Assembly (NCBI RefSeq): GCF_039613825.1
Contig: NZ_CP154826.1
Location: 248,001 to 312,000, forward strand
Reading direction: 5' to 3'
Origin: Diaminobutyricibacter sp. McL0608
GTDB taxonomy: Bacteria > Actinomycetota > Actinomycetes > Actinomycetales > Microbacteriaceae
DNA length: 64,000 nt
The notes below the pieces were generated by a model. It did no database searches, was not told the origin of the DNA, and saw nothing but the letters and a program-made list of their open reading frames with translations. Positions 1-8,410 of this stretch are shown here, one piece after another. The position numbers and the translations under genes are program-made. Numbering within the stretch: the first letter of the stretch is position 1; each line of letters starts with the position of its first letter.

Positions 1-181
1 CCGGAGGCTGGATGCTCGTCGCACCGGGCGTGGGACGGGACGTCGCCGAGTGGCCGGTGGTGTGCGGACCGACGGGTGCGGTCGGCGCGCATCCCGCCAG
101 CAGGAGAGCCGCGAGCACGCCCGCGCCGGTGCCGAGCGCGAGCCATCCCCGCTGTCCGAGCGTGTCCCGCCCGCTGATCAT
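1..181 (-). CDS. Lipoprotein, N-terminal part (runs off window)
   Basis: Reading the minus strand from the ATG at 181, a frame stays open to the window edge (about 60 residues). It begins MISGRDTLGQRGW, then a hydrophobic stretch with the lipobox LLAGC near residue 32, followed by a Pro/Thr/Ser-rich linker typical of an exported lipoprotein just after the acylated Cys. The start codon overlaps the stop of the TetR gene (ATGA), so the two are probably translated together from one mRNA. The mature domain lies outside the window, so function cannot be told; a binding lipoprotein or exporter accessory protein is possible. Confidence 0.75.
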   Translation of the reverse strand, partial: MISGRDTLGQRGWLALGTGAGVLAALLLAGCAPTAPVGPHTTGHSATSRPTPGATSIQPP

Positions 182-759
182 GGCGTCAGCGTAGACCCGA
201 GCACAGCCTCGACCACGCGCGCCGCGTCGCCCGGTTCGAACGGTACCCGGCTGATCACGCGGAGGATCACCACACCCACGAGGGCTTCGCCGATCTCCCG
301 CAGGGGAGCGTCGGGGCCGAGCTGCGCATCGTCGACGGCGGCCTGGAGGCGGATGAGCAGCGTGGAGCTCGCACCGAGGCTTTCGTTCAACAGCCGCCCG
401 GTGTCGGCGTTCTCTGCCGCCGCGGAGACGAGCGAGCGCATGAGCGCGTCGCCACTCGGGTGATCCCGGAGCGCGAAGATGCGGCCGAGCCAGGTTGCGA
501 GGTCGGCGCGGATGTCGCCCGTGTTCGGCGTGTTCAGGTCGTCGGGTAGCAGGAGGCCTTCGATCAGGCAGTCTGCGACGAGCGCACCCTTGGACGACCA
601 CCACCGGTAGATCGTCTGCTTGCCGACTTTCGCATCCGCCGCAATGCCTTCCATCGTGAGGTGGTCGTAGCCGCGTTCGGCGAACTGGCGGGCCGTCGCC
701 TCGAGGATGGCCATCCGCGCCAGCTCGCTTCTCGCGGGCCCGCGTCGATGCTCAGTCAT
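178..759 (-). CDS. TetR/AcrR family transcriptional regulator
   Basis: 193 residues, the usual TetR length. The N-terminal helix-turn-helix (about residues 10-60) contains ILEATARQFAERGYDHLTM, GKQTIYRWW and the following recognition-helix end; the C-terminal ligand domain is about 130 residues. It is divergent from the MMPL exporter at 832 with a near-perfect palindrome between them (779-803), the standard layout for a repressor that controls itself and an efflux pump. It is followed by the overlapping lipoprotein gene. The inducer is unknown. The start at 759 is the only one that keeps the whole HTH. Confidence 0.9.
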   Translation of the reverse strand: MTEHRRGPARSELARMAILEATARQFAERGYDHLTMEGIAADAKVGKQTIYRWWSSKGALVADCLIEGLLLPDDLNTPNTGDIRADLATWLGRIFALRDHPSGDALMRSLVSAAAENADTGRLLNESLGASSTLLIRLQAAVDDAQLGPDAPLREIGEALVGVVILRVISRVPFEPGDAARVVEAVLGSTLTP

Positions 760-778
760 GCTCTCATCGTATCCGCAG

Positions 779-803
779 AATACGAGACGATCCGTATCGT
801 ATT
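779..803. promoter_or_regulatory. Palindromic operator between TetR and MMPL genes
   Basis: A 25-bp near-palindrome with arms AATACGAGACG and CGTATCGTATT (one mismatch within the 11-bp arms) lies between the divergent starts. TetR dimers normally bind such 15-25 bp palindromes. A further ATCGTATCCG half-site-like copy sits at about 766. Binding by the adjacent TetR is inferred from position. Confidence 0.7.
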
Positions 804-831
804 ATCTATCGAGTGATCGAGAGGACCCTCC

Positions 832-3159
832 ATGGCTGAACTGCTCTACCGTCTCGGCGCCTTCGCTGCGAAGCGCGCCTGGGTGGTTATCACCGCCTGG
901 TTGCTGATCCTGGCGGTCGCTGTCGGTGGCTTCCTCCTCGGCTCCAAGGCGCTCACGAACAGCTTCGACATCCCGGGCACCGCCTCCGGCGCGGTGACGG
1001 ATGCTCTGGCCAGGAAACTCCCGGACTTCAGCGGTGCGGCCGGCACCGTGGTGTTCACCACGAAAGACGGTTCGCCGCTGACGGCCGCACAGAAGCAGGG
1101 CATCAGCGCGCTCGTCGCCGACGCGTCGAACCTGCCCGACGTCTCGCAGGTGACCGACCCCTTCGCGACCGAGCAGCAGCGTGCCGCCCAGGCGAAGCAG
1201 GTGACCGACGGCACGGCGAAGATCGCCGCCGCGCGGGCGCAGCTCGACGCCGGCAGCAAGAAGCTCGACGCGCAGGCCCACAAACTCGCGCTCGGTGCCC
1301 AGCTGCTGACGCTCGCGTCGGACATCCGCTTCGTCTCGACCGACGGTTCGACCGCCAGCGTGAATGTCGCGTTCACCCAGCCGCGTCTCGAACTGTCGGA
1401 GAGCTCGAAGCAGGCGGTCGTCGACCACTTCGAGTCGAAGAAGATCGACGGGGTCGAGGTTGGATTCTCCACCGAGATCTCGCAGGGCGTTCCTGCACTC
1501 TTCGGTGTCGGTGAACTCGCCGGTGTCGTCTTCGCGGCCGTCGTGCTCCTCGTCATGCTCGGCAGTATCCTCGCCGCCGCGATGCCGATCGTCACGGCGC
1601 TCGTCGGGGTCGCCATCGGTGTGACCGGGTCGCTCGCGTTCTCGGGCATGATCCAGATGGCGTCGGTCACGCCCGTCCTCGGCGTGATGCTGGGGCTGGC
1701 GGTCGGCATCGACTACTCGCTCTTCATCATCAACCGGCATCGCAAACAGCTTCTGCAGGGGGCCGAGGTGCGCGAGTCCGTCGGCCTGGCGAACGGCACG
1801 GCCGGCAACGCGGTCGTCTTCGCGGGCTCGACGGTCATCGTCGCGCTCCTCGCGCTCAACGTCACAGGCGTCCCCTTCCTGGGCCTGATGGGAACGGTCG
1901 GCGCGATCTGCGTCGCCGTCGCGGTGCTGATCGCGATCAGCCTCACCCCGGCGCTCCTCGGACTGTTCGGGATGCGCATCCTCAGCCGTCGTGCCCGGGC
2001 TCGCGTCCGGCGCCACGAGCCCGGCTCCGAGATCCTGGACCAGGCGACCGCGAAGCCGGCGCGCCCGATGTCTACGCTGCGCGCGATCGTGACCGTCGTG
2101 GTCGGCGTCGTGGCGCTGCTCACGCTCGCGATCCCCGCGCTCTCGATGCGTGTCGGGCTGCCCGACGGCTCGACCGAGCCGGTCGGCTCGGCGTCATACC
2201 GCGCGTTCACGGTGACGGCGGACAAGTTCGGTCCCGGCGCGAACAGCACTCTCCTCGTCACGGCGGACCTGCCCGCCGGGCTGACCGACGACCAGGTGCT
2301 CGAGAAGCAGGTCCTGGTCGCCCAGAAGCTCGCAGACCAGAAGGATGTCGTCGCCGTCGCTCCGATCGCGGTGTCCGACGACCACAAGCTCGCCGCCTTC
2401 CAGGTCGTCCCGAAGGACGGACCGAACAGCGTCTCGACCGAGAAGCTCGTGCGCGACCTGCGGGGACTCGGCGACATCGACGGCGACATCTCACTGGGCG
2501 TCGCGGGTCAGGCCGCGATCAACATCGACATCTCGGAGAGCCTGGCGGCGGTCCTGCCCCTCTATCTGACGGTGGTCGTCGGCCTCTCGCTGATCATCAT
2601 GATCATGGTGTTCCGCTCGCTGCTCGTGCCGCTGATCGCGACCGGAGGCTTCATCCTCTCGCTCTTCGCCACCTACGGCGCGATCGTCGCCGTGTTCCAG
2701 TGGGGATGGATGGGCGGAGCGTTCGGCGTCACCAGTACGGGCCCGATCCTCAGCTTCCTTCCCGTCATCCTGATCGGGATCCTCTTCGGCCTGGCGATGG
2801 ACTACCAGCTGTTCCTGGCGTCCGGGATGCGCGAAGCCTACGTTCACGGGGCGGATGCGCGACTGGCGGTCATGAAGGGCTTCCGCGCCGGCAGATCGGT
2901 CGTGATCGCCGCTGGTCTCATCATGGTGTCGGTCTTCGGAGGGTTCATCTTCTCCGAGTCCACGATGATCCGCTCCATCGGGTTCGGGCTGGCCTTCGGT
3001 GTGCTCATCGACGCCTTCCTCGTGCGCATGCTCCTCATGCCGGCGCTCATGCACCTGCTCGGCCGTGGCGCGTGGTGGCTGCCGCGCTGGCTGGACCGCA
3101 TCATCCCGAACGTCGACATCGAGGGCGCGGCCCTCGAGCGCCGCCACCACGTGATCTAG
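832..3159 (+). CDS. MMPL family RND transporter
   Basis: 775 residues, single-chain MMPL-type exporter of the actinobacterial drug/lipid transporter group. Layout: TM1 at about residues 15-37 (WVVITAWLLILAVAVGGF), a large extracytoplasmic loop to about 210, a block of six TM segments to about 380 containing the signature GLAVGIDYSLFI (proton-relay region), then the second half repeats this pattern with GLAMDYQLFLASGMRE. GAGAGGA precedes the ATG by a suitable distance. Controlled most likely by the divergent TetR. The substrate cannot be told from sequence. A long inverted repeat after the stop closes the transcript. Confidence 0.93.
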   Translation: MAELLYRLGAFAAKRAWVVITAWLLILAVAVGGFLLGSKALTNSFDIPGTASGAVTDALARKLPDFSGAAGTVVFTTKDGSPLTAAQKQGISALVADASNLPDVSQVTDPFATEQQRAAQAKQVTDGTAKIAAARAQLDAGSKKLDAQAHKLALGAQLLTLASDIRFVSTDGSTASVNVAFTQPRLELSESSKQAVVDHFESKKIDGVEVGFSTEISQGVPALFGVGELAGVVFAAVVLLVMLGSILAAAMPIVTALVGVAIGVTGSLAFSGMIQMASVTPVLGVMLGLAVGIDYSLFIINRHRKQLLQGAEVRESVGLANGTAGNAVVFAGSTVIVALLALNVTGVPFLGLMGTVGAICVAVAVLIAISLTPALLGLFGMRILSRRARARVRRHEPGSEILDQATAKPARPMSTLRAIVTVVVGVVALLTLAIPALSMRVGLPDGSTEPVGSASYRAFTVTADKFGPGANSTLLVTADLPAGLTDDQVLEKQVLVAQKLADQKDVVAVAPIAVSDDHKLAAFQVVPKDGPNSVSTEKLVRDLRGLGDIDGDISLGVAGQAAINIDISESLAAVLPLYLTVVVGLSLIIMIMVFRSLLVPLIATGGFILSLFATYGAIVAVFQWGWMGGAFGVTSTGPILSFLPVILIGILFGLAMDYQLFLASGMREAYVHGADARLAVMKGFRAGRSVVIAAGLIMVSVFGGFIFSESTMIRSIGFGLAFGVLIDAFLVRMLLMPALMHLLGRGAWWLPRWLDRIIPNVDIEGAALERRHHVI

Positions 3160-3182
3160 TCGCCCGCGCGATCGTCCTTCGC

Positions 3183-3237
3183 GAGCACAGGGTTGTTCCC
3201 GTTATCGGGCTCACATAACGGGAACAACCCTGTGCTC
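3183..3237. terminator. Long bidirectional hairpin between convergent genes
   Basis: Two perfect 23-bp arms (3183-3205 and 3215-3237) with a 9-nt loop. The arm core is ACAGGGTTGTTCCCG. It sits between the converging MMPL and TfoX-like genes, so a bidirectional terminator is the natural reading. It lacks a clear T-run on either side. A sequence relative occurs at 14391-14444. Confidence 0.7.
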
Positions 3238-3249
3238 GGCGCTCGCCCC

Positions 3250-3567
3250 TCAGCGATGCGCGAACCGAAACGCCTCGTGCGCGAGGTCCGACCAGGACGC
3301 CTCGCTGTCGGGGCCTAGGGAAAGCCACTCCTTCAGGGGGCGACCCTTGCCGGCGTCGAAGCGCACGCCCTCGCCGTCGTCGACGAGAGATGTTACCCGC
3401 GCGGCCGGGAGTTTGACGACCAGGCGGTCGTGGGCGAGCATCGCGAAGATCCGACCCTGGAACCGCAGCGCCGACGACCCGAAACCGGCGGTCGCGCCGG
3501 GCGGAATCACCCCGTCGAGCGACGCGAACTCCTCGACGAGCAGCGCGAACCGGTCGGACGGATTCAT
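3250..3567 (-). CDS. TfoX N-terminal domain-like protein
   Basis: 105 residues starting MNPSDRFALLVEEF. The pattern of a short helix, then GFGSSALRFQGRIFAML followed by DRLVVKLP and a C-terminal helix with WSDLAHEAFRF fits the small TfoX-N/YjbR-like fold. I chose the ATG at 3567 because AAAGGA lies about 9 nt upstream, although the frame is open further up. Cellular role is unknown; stand-alone TfoX-N proteins are common and not tied to competence. A related protein is encoded at 57720. Confidence 0.75.
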   Translation of the reverse strand: MNPSDRFALLVEEFASLDGVIPPGATAGFGSSALRFQGRIFAMLAHDRLVVKLPAARVTSLVDDGEGVRFDAGKGRPLKEWLSLGPDSEASWSDLAHEAFRFAHR

Positions 3568-3648
3568 GGGCCAATCCTTTCGCCTGCGGTCCCGCCGCAC
3601 AACGGTCGAGCCCTGTCGACGCGGCCCCCGGCCCGTTATCCTCGACAC

Positions 3649-3954
3649 ATGGACCTGCGATTCCAGGGCGAAGTCTGGTACTGGCGCGGCCCTGCCCCGT
3701 TTCATTTCGTCACGGTGCCCCCTGAGGAGAGCGCCACGATCGCAGACGTCGCTCCGCTGGTCACCTACGGGTGGGGGATGATCCCCGTCGCGCTCATGAT
3801 CGGCGGCACGGAGACGACGACCTCGCTCTGGCCGAAGGACGGCGGGTACATCGTTCCGGTGAAGAAGCGCGTGCAGGATGCTGAAGGAATCGAGGTCGGG
3901 GATCTCGTCGAGGTGCGCCTCAGTATCGACCTCCGCACGCCGCAGTTCCGTTAG
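3649..3954 (+). CDS. DUF1905 domain protein
   Basis: 101 residues. The start RFQGEVWYWRGPAPFHFVTV and the later GWGMIPV, LPK-like LWPKDGGYIVPVKK and VGDLVEVRL segments are those of the small all-beta DUF1905 family. No enzyme activity is established for the family. It is divergent from the TfoX-like gene (82 bp apart). Its last residues are encoded by the first unit of a 16-bp tandem repeat that runs on into the end of the neighbouring LacI gene. Confidence 0.8.
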   Translation: MDLRFQGEVWYWRGPAPFHFVTVPPEESATIADVAPLVTYGWGMIPVALMIGGTETTTSLWPKDGGYIVPVKKRVQDAEGIEVGDLVEVRLSIDLRTPQFR

Positions 3955-4021
3955 CCCGCGGTTCTGTCAGCCCGCTGTTCCGTCGGCCCGCAATTCGTCA
4001 GCCCGCAGTTCCGTCAGCGCA
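3943..4021. repeat. Five tandem copies of a 16-bp unit
   Basis: Units resemble CAGTTCCGTCAGCCCG, begin at 3943, 3959, 3975, 3991 (15 bp) and 4006, and differ by one to four bases. The array starts inside the DUF1905 gene, fills the gap, and ends in the last codons of the convergent LacI gene. It looks like slippage duplication of a gene end. Confidence 0.75.
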
Positions 4022-5045
4022 GCGCGATGGTCGACCCGCGCACGACGAGGCGCACCGGGAGGTTTTCGACCGTCCCCTCGAGCGGCTCGCCGTCGATAGC
4101 GTCGAAGATGCGGCGTGCGGCCCGCCGTCCGAGCTCCTCGAGATTGTTGTCGATGGTCGTGAGCTCCGGCCGCGCGTTCGTCGCGAGCACCTGCCAGTTG
4201 TCGTAGCCGATCACCGCGACGTCGTCGGGCACGCTGCGCCCGAGGTCGCGGAGGGTGTCGAGCACACCCCGGGCGATCTGGTCGGATGCGCACACGATTC
4301 CGTCGATCTCCGGATGTTGGCGCAGCAGCAGCATCGCGGCGTTGCGTCCCCAGCCTTCCGTCCAACTCGAGAACAGCGTTTCGCCGACTGGGGAGAGACC
4401 GGCGTCGCGCATCGCGTCGCGGAATCCGAGCGCACGGTCCTGGGCGGCGGCGAAGGTCGGGTCGCCGCTGATGTGCGCGATCCGTGTCCGTCCGCACGTG
4501 AGCAGGTGTTCGACGGCGAGCCTGCCGCCCAGCCGGTTGTCTGGCGTGATCGAGTGGTCGGCGGGGTCGTCGCTGGGCGCGTAGGCGTACACCACCGGCA
4601 GCGGGAGGTCGTGGCCGAGGGAGGGGCGCGGGTCGGTCTGGCGGCCGACCACGATGATCCCGTCGACGCGGCGGTTGAGAAGTGCTTTCAGGTGGTACTG
4701 CTCGCGGATGGTGTCCCCGCGTGCGTCGCAGAGGAATACGTTCACCTGGCCGGCGCCGAATGCATCCTCAGCACCCATCAGGATGGGGATCACGAAGCGG
4801 CCTTCGAGGTCGCTGGTGAGGAGTCCGACCGTTCCGGTGCGACCGGCTGTGAGGCTCTGGGCGAGTGCGTTCGGTGTGAAACCGACTTCGTCCGCGGCGG
4901 CGATCACGCGTGCCCGCGTGCGTTCGCTGACGTCGCCGCGACCGTTGAGCGCTTTGGACGCAGTCGAGGTGGACACCCCGGCAAGCCGGGCGACGTCGCT
5001 GAGCGTCGCGGCCCGTGACGTGCCGGTTGAAATGAGGTTCGACAT
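4014..5045 (-). CDS. LacI family repressor, probable regulator of the GH127 operon
   Basis: 343 residues starting MSNLISTGTSRAATLSDVARLAG. LacI-type HTH with hinge helix at residues 14-65 (VSTSTASKALNGRG, PNALAQSL), then a periplasmic-binding-like sugar domain (GTVGLLTSDLEGRF, IDGIVCASDQIARGVL, ELTTIDNN). The ATG at 5045 follows TAGGAAAACGG; an ATG 30 nt upstream lacks a site. The gene is divergent from the sugar-binding protein at 5219. It is a close paralogue of the LacI at 10373: both share MGAEDAFGAG, VFLCDARGD and PVVYAYAPS. A GTTTCGC direct repeat lies just upstream (5057-5063, 5067-5073). Confidence 0.9.
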   Translation of the reverse strand: MSNLISTGTSRAATLSDVARLAGVSTSTASKALNGRGDVSERTRARVIAAADEVGFTPNALAQSLTAGRTGTVGLLTSDLEGRFVIPILMGAEDAFGAGQVNVFLCDARGDTIREQYHLKALLNRRVDGIIVVGRQTDPRPSLGHDLPLPVVYAYAPSDDPADHSITPDNRLGGRLAVEHLLTCGRTRIAHISGDPTFAAAQDRALGFRDAMRDAGLSPVGETLFSSWTEGWGRNAAMLLLRQHPEIDGIVCASDQIARGVLDTLRDLGRSVPDDVAVIGYDNWQVLATNARPELTTIDNNLEELGRRAARRIFDAIDGEPLEGTVENLPVRLVVRGSTIALR

Positions 5046-5095
5046 CCGTTTTCCTAGTTTCGCGATGTTTCGCAAACCTTATCGCACGAATGTCC

Positions 5096-5142
5096 TTGAC
5101 ACGCCAAAACATTACCGCTTTACTGGCCGAAAGCCATTTCGG
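5096..5142 (+). promoter_or_regulatory. Promoter and LacI-type operator of the arabinoside operon
   Basis: TTGACA (5096-5101), a 17-bp spacer and TTTACT (5119-5124) form a promoter directed at the binding protein gene. Immediately downstream lies the perfect inverted repeat CCGAAAGCCATTTCGG (5127-5142), placed at the expected transcription start, where a LacI dimer would block initiation. Which of the two flanking LacI proteins binds is not known. Confidence 0.6.
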
Positions 5143-5218
5143 AAACTTTCACTGAAGAGGCTTGCCACGGCGGGGCTTGGCGGCAGCCGGGCTCAATGAT
5201 GAGCTAAGAGGAGATGCA

Positions 5219-6511
5219 ATGAAGATTTTCCACCGCCGCTCGCGACGATTCGTCGCAGCAGCACTTGCGGGAGCGCTGGCAATCAGCCTCGCCGCATGTT
5301 CGGGCAGTTCCGGCGGGTCGCAGCCTGCGGCTTCCATCAGCAAGAACGGAACCGACGACGGCACCAAGATGACGCTGTGGACCCGGGCTCCCCTGGAGAA
5401 GCAGGCGAAGCTGCTGGTCGACGCGTACAACTCGAGCCACAAGAACCACGTCGACCTCACGGTCGTGCCGAACGACGACTATGTTGCGAAAGTCGGCGCA
5501 GCCGCCGGCTCGAACAGCCTGCCCGACCTGTTCGCGGCAGACATCGTCTACGTGCCCAACTGGGTGAAGCAGGGCCTCTTCCAGGACATCTCGGCGCAGA
5601 TCGACGGACTGTCCTACAAGAGCGCGATCAACCAGGGCCACCTGAAGGCCGGCACCATGGACGGCAAGGAGCACGTGCTTCCGTTCGTGCTCGACCTGTC
5701 GATGATGTTCTGGAACAAGAAACTCTTCCAGGAGGCCGGCCTCGACCCGAACAAGGCGCCCGCGAACCTGCAGGAGTACGCCGACGCGGCCAAGAAGATC
5801 CAGGCTCTGAAGCAGCCGGGCGTCTACGGCACCGCGACAGGCCTCAACTGCGGTGGCTGCCTCGTCTTCACCTGGTTCCCCACGGTGTGGGCCGACGGCC
5901 AGCAGGTGATGAACTCCGACGGGACGAAGTCCCTTCTCGACAGCGACACGGCGAAGAAGACCTACAGCACGTGGGCGGATCTCTGGAAGTCCGGGGATGT
6001 GCTCCCCTCGTCCAAGGATGAATCGGGTCCGACCTGGACCGCAGGCTTCACCCAGGGCAAGGTCGGCCTGATGTTCTACCCGGCGACCCTTCTCTCATCG
6101 ACGCCGTTCGACGTCGGTGTGGCGGGCATCCCCAGTGCGAACGGAGGAGCCTCGACCTTTGTCGGCGGTGACGGCATCGGCATCTCGAAGGACTCGAAGA
6201 AGGCCGCGCAGGCGTGGAACTTCCTGAGCTGGATGATGTCGGAGGACGCGCAGGTCGGCGTGCTCGCGAAGGACAAGGACGTCGTCTCCCGCAGCGACCT
6301 GGCAGAGAACCAGTACTCCAGCCAGGACCCGCGTCTCGTGACGATCAACCAGGTCGCAGGCAAGGGCGACACCCCGATCGCTCTCAACTTCCAGCAGGCC
6401 TTCAACGCGCCGAACAGCCCCTGGCTGACAATGGTGCGGAACGCAGTCCTGAAGGGAACGGATTCGGTCGACACCGACAACAAGCAGATCACGTCGGTTC
6501 TCTCGCAATAG
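5219..6511 (+). CDS. ABC transporter sugar-binding lipoprotein
   Basis: 430 residues. A basic n-region (MKIFHRRSRR), a hydrophobic stretch and lipobox LAAC near residue 26 give a lipid-anchored extracellular solute-binding protein of the family-1 (maltose-type) group. Mature segments such as LPDLFAADIVYVPNWV, LPFVLDLSMMFWNKKLF and FVGGDGIGISKDSKKA are typical. Start chosen at 5219 from AAGAGGAG about 6 nt upstream. It opens the operon with two permeases and a GH127 enzyme, so the ligand is probably an L-arabinofuranosyl oligosaccharide (inference from context). Confidence 0.93.
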   Translation: MKIFHRRSRRFVAAALAGALAISLAACSGSSGGSQPAASISKNGTDDGTKMTLWTRAPLEKQAKLLVDAYNSSHKNHVDLTVVPNDDYVAKVGAAAGSNSLPDLFAADIVYVPNWVKQGLFQDISAQIDGLSYKSAINQGHLKAGTMDGKEHVLPFVLDLSMMFWNKKLFQEAGLDPNKAPANLQEYADAAKKIQALKQPGVYGTATGLNCGGCLVFTWFPTVWADGQQVMNSDGTKSLLDSDTAKKTYSTWADLWKSGDVLPSSKDESGPTWTAGFTQGKVGLMFYPATLLSSTPFDVGVAGIPSANGGASTFVGGDGIGISKDSKKAAQAWNFLSWMMSEDAQVGVLAKDKDVVSRSDLAENQYSSQDPRLVTINQVAGKGDTPIALNFQQAFNAPNSPWLTMVRNAVLKGTDSVDTDNKQITSVLSQ

Positions 6512-6582
6512 AAATCGCCTCACGGTGGCGGGCGCTTTCGGGGCGCCCGCCACCCCTCTCTCCGCACGAAAGGCTCAACACC

Positions 6583-7503
6583 ATGACTGCCAGCTCGATG
6601 GTGGGCAAGCGGCCCCTGCGCCAGGGCCTGAAAAGGCGCCGGAACGGCGAACGCTGGAAGGGCTGGGGCTACGCAGCGCCGACCGCGATCTTCGTCGTGC
6701 TCCTGTTCGTCCTCCCGCTTCTCCTGGTCTTCCAGATGTCGGCGTCGAACTGGCCTCTTCTCGGAGGCAACCAGGGATGGAACTTCCCCAAGAACTACGT
6801 CGACGCCTTCAACAACCGGTTCTTCGTCGACTCCGTGACTTTCACGCTCACGTACACCGTGGTCACGACGATCATCCTTCTCGGACTGGCTCTGGGAATC
6901 GCGTTGCTCGTGCAGGAGTCGACGCGCTGGAAGGGTTTCCTCCGCACGGCCATCCTGATCCCGAGCGCACTCGGGCTGGCATCCGCATCCCTTCTCTTCT
7001 ACGTCCTCTACTCGCCGATCGCGGGTCCCTTCGCCGATCTCATGAACGCGCGGGGCATCAGCTTCCTGGGCACGCCGGCCGGCGCGCTCTGGTCGACGGT
7101 CTTCCTGATCGTCTGGCGGTACGCCGGCTTCTACATGCTCCTCATGCTGGTGGGGCTGCAGTCGATCCCCGACGAGGTGTATGAGGCGGCACGCATCGAC
7201 GGCGGCAATCCCTGGCAGATCTTCCGCACGATCACCCTGCCGCTTCTGCGCCCGACGCTCGCTCTGACGACGGTGCTGTGCGTGACCGGCTCGCTGCTCG
7301 CCTTCGAGCAGTTCTACATCCTGACCAAAGGCGGACCCGACAACAGCACGATCACCGTCGTGCAGCTGATCTACAGCGTCGCGTTCCAGGGACCGAACAA
7401 CCTCGGCGTCGCCGGTGCGCTGTCGGTGGTCGTGCTGATCGCTCTCGTCATCATCAACTTCGCGCAGATCCGCGCGTTCGGCCAGAAGGAGGATGCCCTG
7501 TGA
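6583..7503 (+). CDS. ABC sugar permease (MalF/UgpA type)
   Basis: 306 residues with six TM segments; TM1 at about residues 27-48 (AAPTAIFVVLLFVLPLLLVF). The cytoplasmic EAA loop reads YEAARIDGGNPWQIFRTITLPLLRP near residue 205, where the shared ATPase docks. No ATP-binding subunit is encoded nearby, so a general MsiK-like ATPase elsewhere is likely used, as is common in actinobacteria. The stop codon overlaps the next permease start (GTGA). Confidence 0.93.
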   Translation: MTASSMVGKRPLRQGLKRRRNGERWKGWGYAAPTAIFVVLLFVLPLLLVFQMSASNWPLLGGNQGWNFPKNYVDAFNNRFFVDSVTFTLTYTVVTTIILLGLALGIALLVQESTRWKGFLRTAILIPSALGLASASLLFYVLYSPIAGPFADLMNARGISFLGTPAGALWSTVFLIVWRYAGFYMLLMLVGLQSIPDEVYEAARIDGGNPWQIFRTITLPLLRPTLALTTVLCVTGSLLAFEQFYILTKGGPDNSTITVVQLIYSVAFQGPNNLGVAGALSVVVLIALVIINFAQIRAFGQKEDAL

Positions 7504-8408
7504 GCGCCGACACGTATTCGAGCGCTGCGACGACCGAGAGCGCTCCGGCGGCTCGCACGACCTCGCGCAACCGTTCGCGCCCGACCCGGTTCTGGGGTGT
7601 GGCGGCGCGCACGCCGTACTGGGTCCTCACCGGCGGGCTCGCACTGATCTTCCTCTACCCGCTGCTGTGGACGACAGTCTCGTCGTTTTCGCCGCGCGCC
7701 GGAACGAACCAGGTGCACGGCTGGGGCTTCGGGAATTACACGACGCTGGCAAACTACCAGGCCGGCATCTGGGTGTATCTCGCGAACTCGCTGTTCGTGT
7801 CGTTGCTGACCGTGGCGCTCACGCTCGCGATCTCCCTGCTCGGCGGCTACGCATTCGCGCGCTTCCGTTTCCCGGGTCGCAACGTGCTCTTCATGGCGAC
7901 TCTCGCCATCCTCATGGTGCCGTACGCGACCGTCCTGATCCCGCTCTACGTGATCCTGAACTCGGTCGGACTGTCCAATTCCCTGGTCGGCGTGGCCCTG
8001 GTGCTCACGATGTTCCAGCTGCCGTTCGCCACGTTCATGATGCGCATCTCGTTCGAGTCGGTGCCTCGCGAACTCGACGAGGCGGCGATGGTCGACGGAT
8101 GCTCCACCTTCGGGTCGCTCTGGCGGGTCCTGATCCCCGCGGTCAAGCCCGGACTGATCACCGTCGGTCTGTTCGCCTTCCTCGCGGCGTGGAACGACTT
8201 CTTCGCACCTCTGATCCTGATCAACGACTCCAATCGGATGACACTTCCGCTTGCGGTCTCGAACCTGCGCGGGCAGGTGCAGGGCGTCGTCGACTACGGC
8301 GCGACCGAGGCGGGGGTCGTCGTCCTGGCGGTCCCATGCATCCTGCTGTTCCTTCTCCTGCAACGACACTATGTGCGCGGCTTCATGTCGGGCGCCTTCA
8401 AGGGGTGA
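7500..8408 (+). CDS. ABC sugar permease (MalG/UgpE type)
   Basis: 302 residues starting with GTG at 7500, overlapping the preceding stop and preceded by AAGGAGGA. Six TM segments; first at about residues 38-60 (TGGLALIFLYPLLWTTVSSF). EAA loop near residue 195: DEAAMVDGCSTFGSLWRVL. Partner of the permease at 6583 in a two-subunit sugar importer channel. The stop lies two bases before the ATG of the GH127 gene, so the operon continues. Confidence 0.93.
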   Translation: MSADTYSSAATTESAPAARTTSRNRSRPTRFWGVAARTPYWVLTGGLALIFLYPLLWTTVSSFSPRAGTNQVHGWGFGNYTTLANYQAGIWVYLANSLFVSLLTVALTLAISLLGGYAFARFRFPGRNVLFMATLAILMVPYATVLIPLYVILNSVGLSNSLVGVALVLTMFQLPFATFMMRISFESVPRELDEAAMVDGCSTFGSLWRVLIPAVKPGLITVGLFAFLAAWNDFFAPLILINDSNRMTLPLAVSNLRGQVQGVVDYGATEAGVVVLAVPCILLFLLLQRHYVRGFMSGAFKG

Positions 8409-8410
8409 CC

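Noticed and set aside
802-2016. 404-codon minus-strand frame
   Set aside because: Shadow of the MMPL gene; no recognisable motif.
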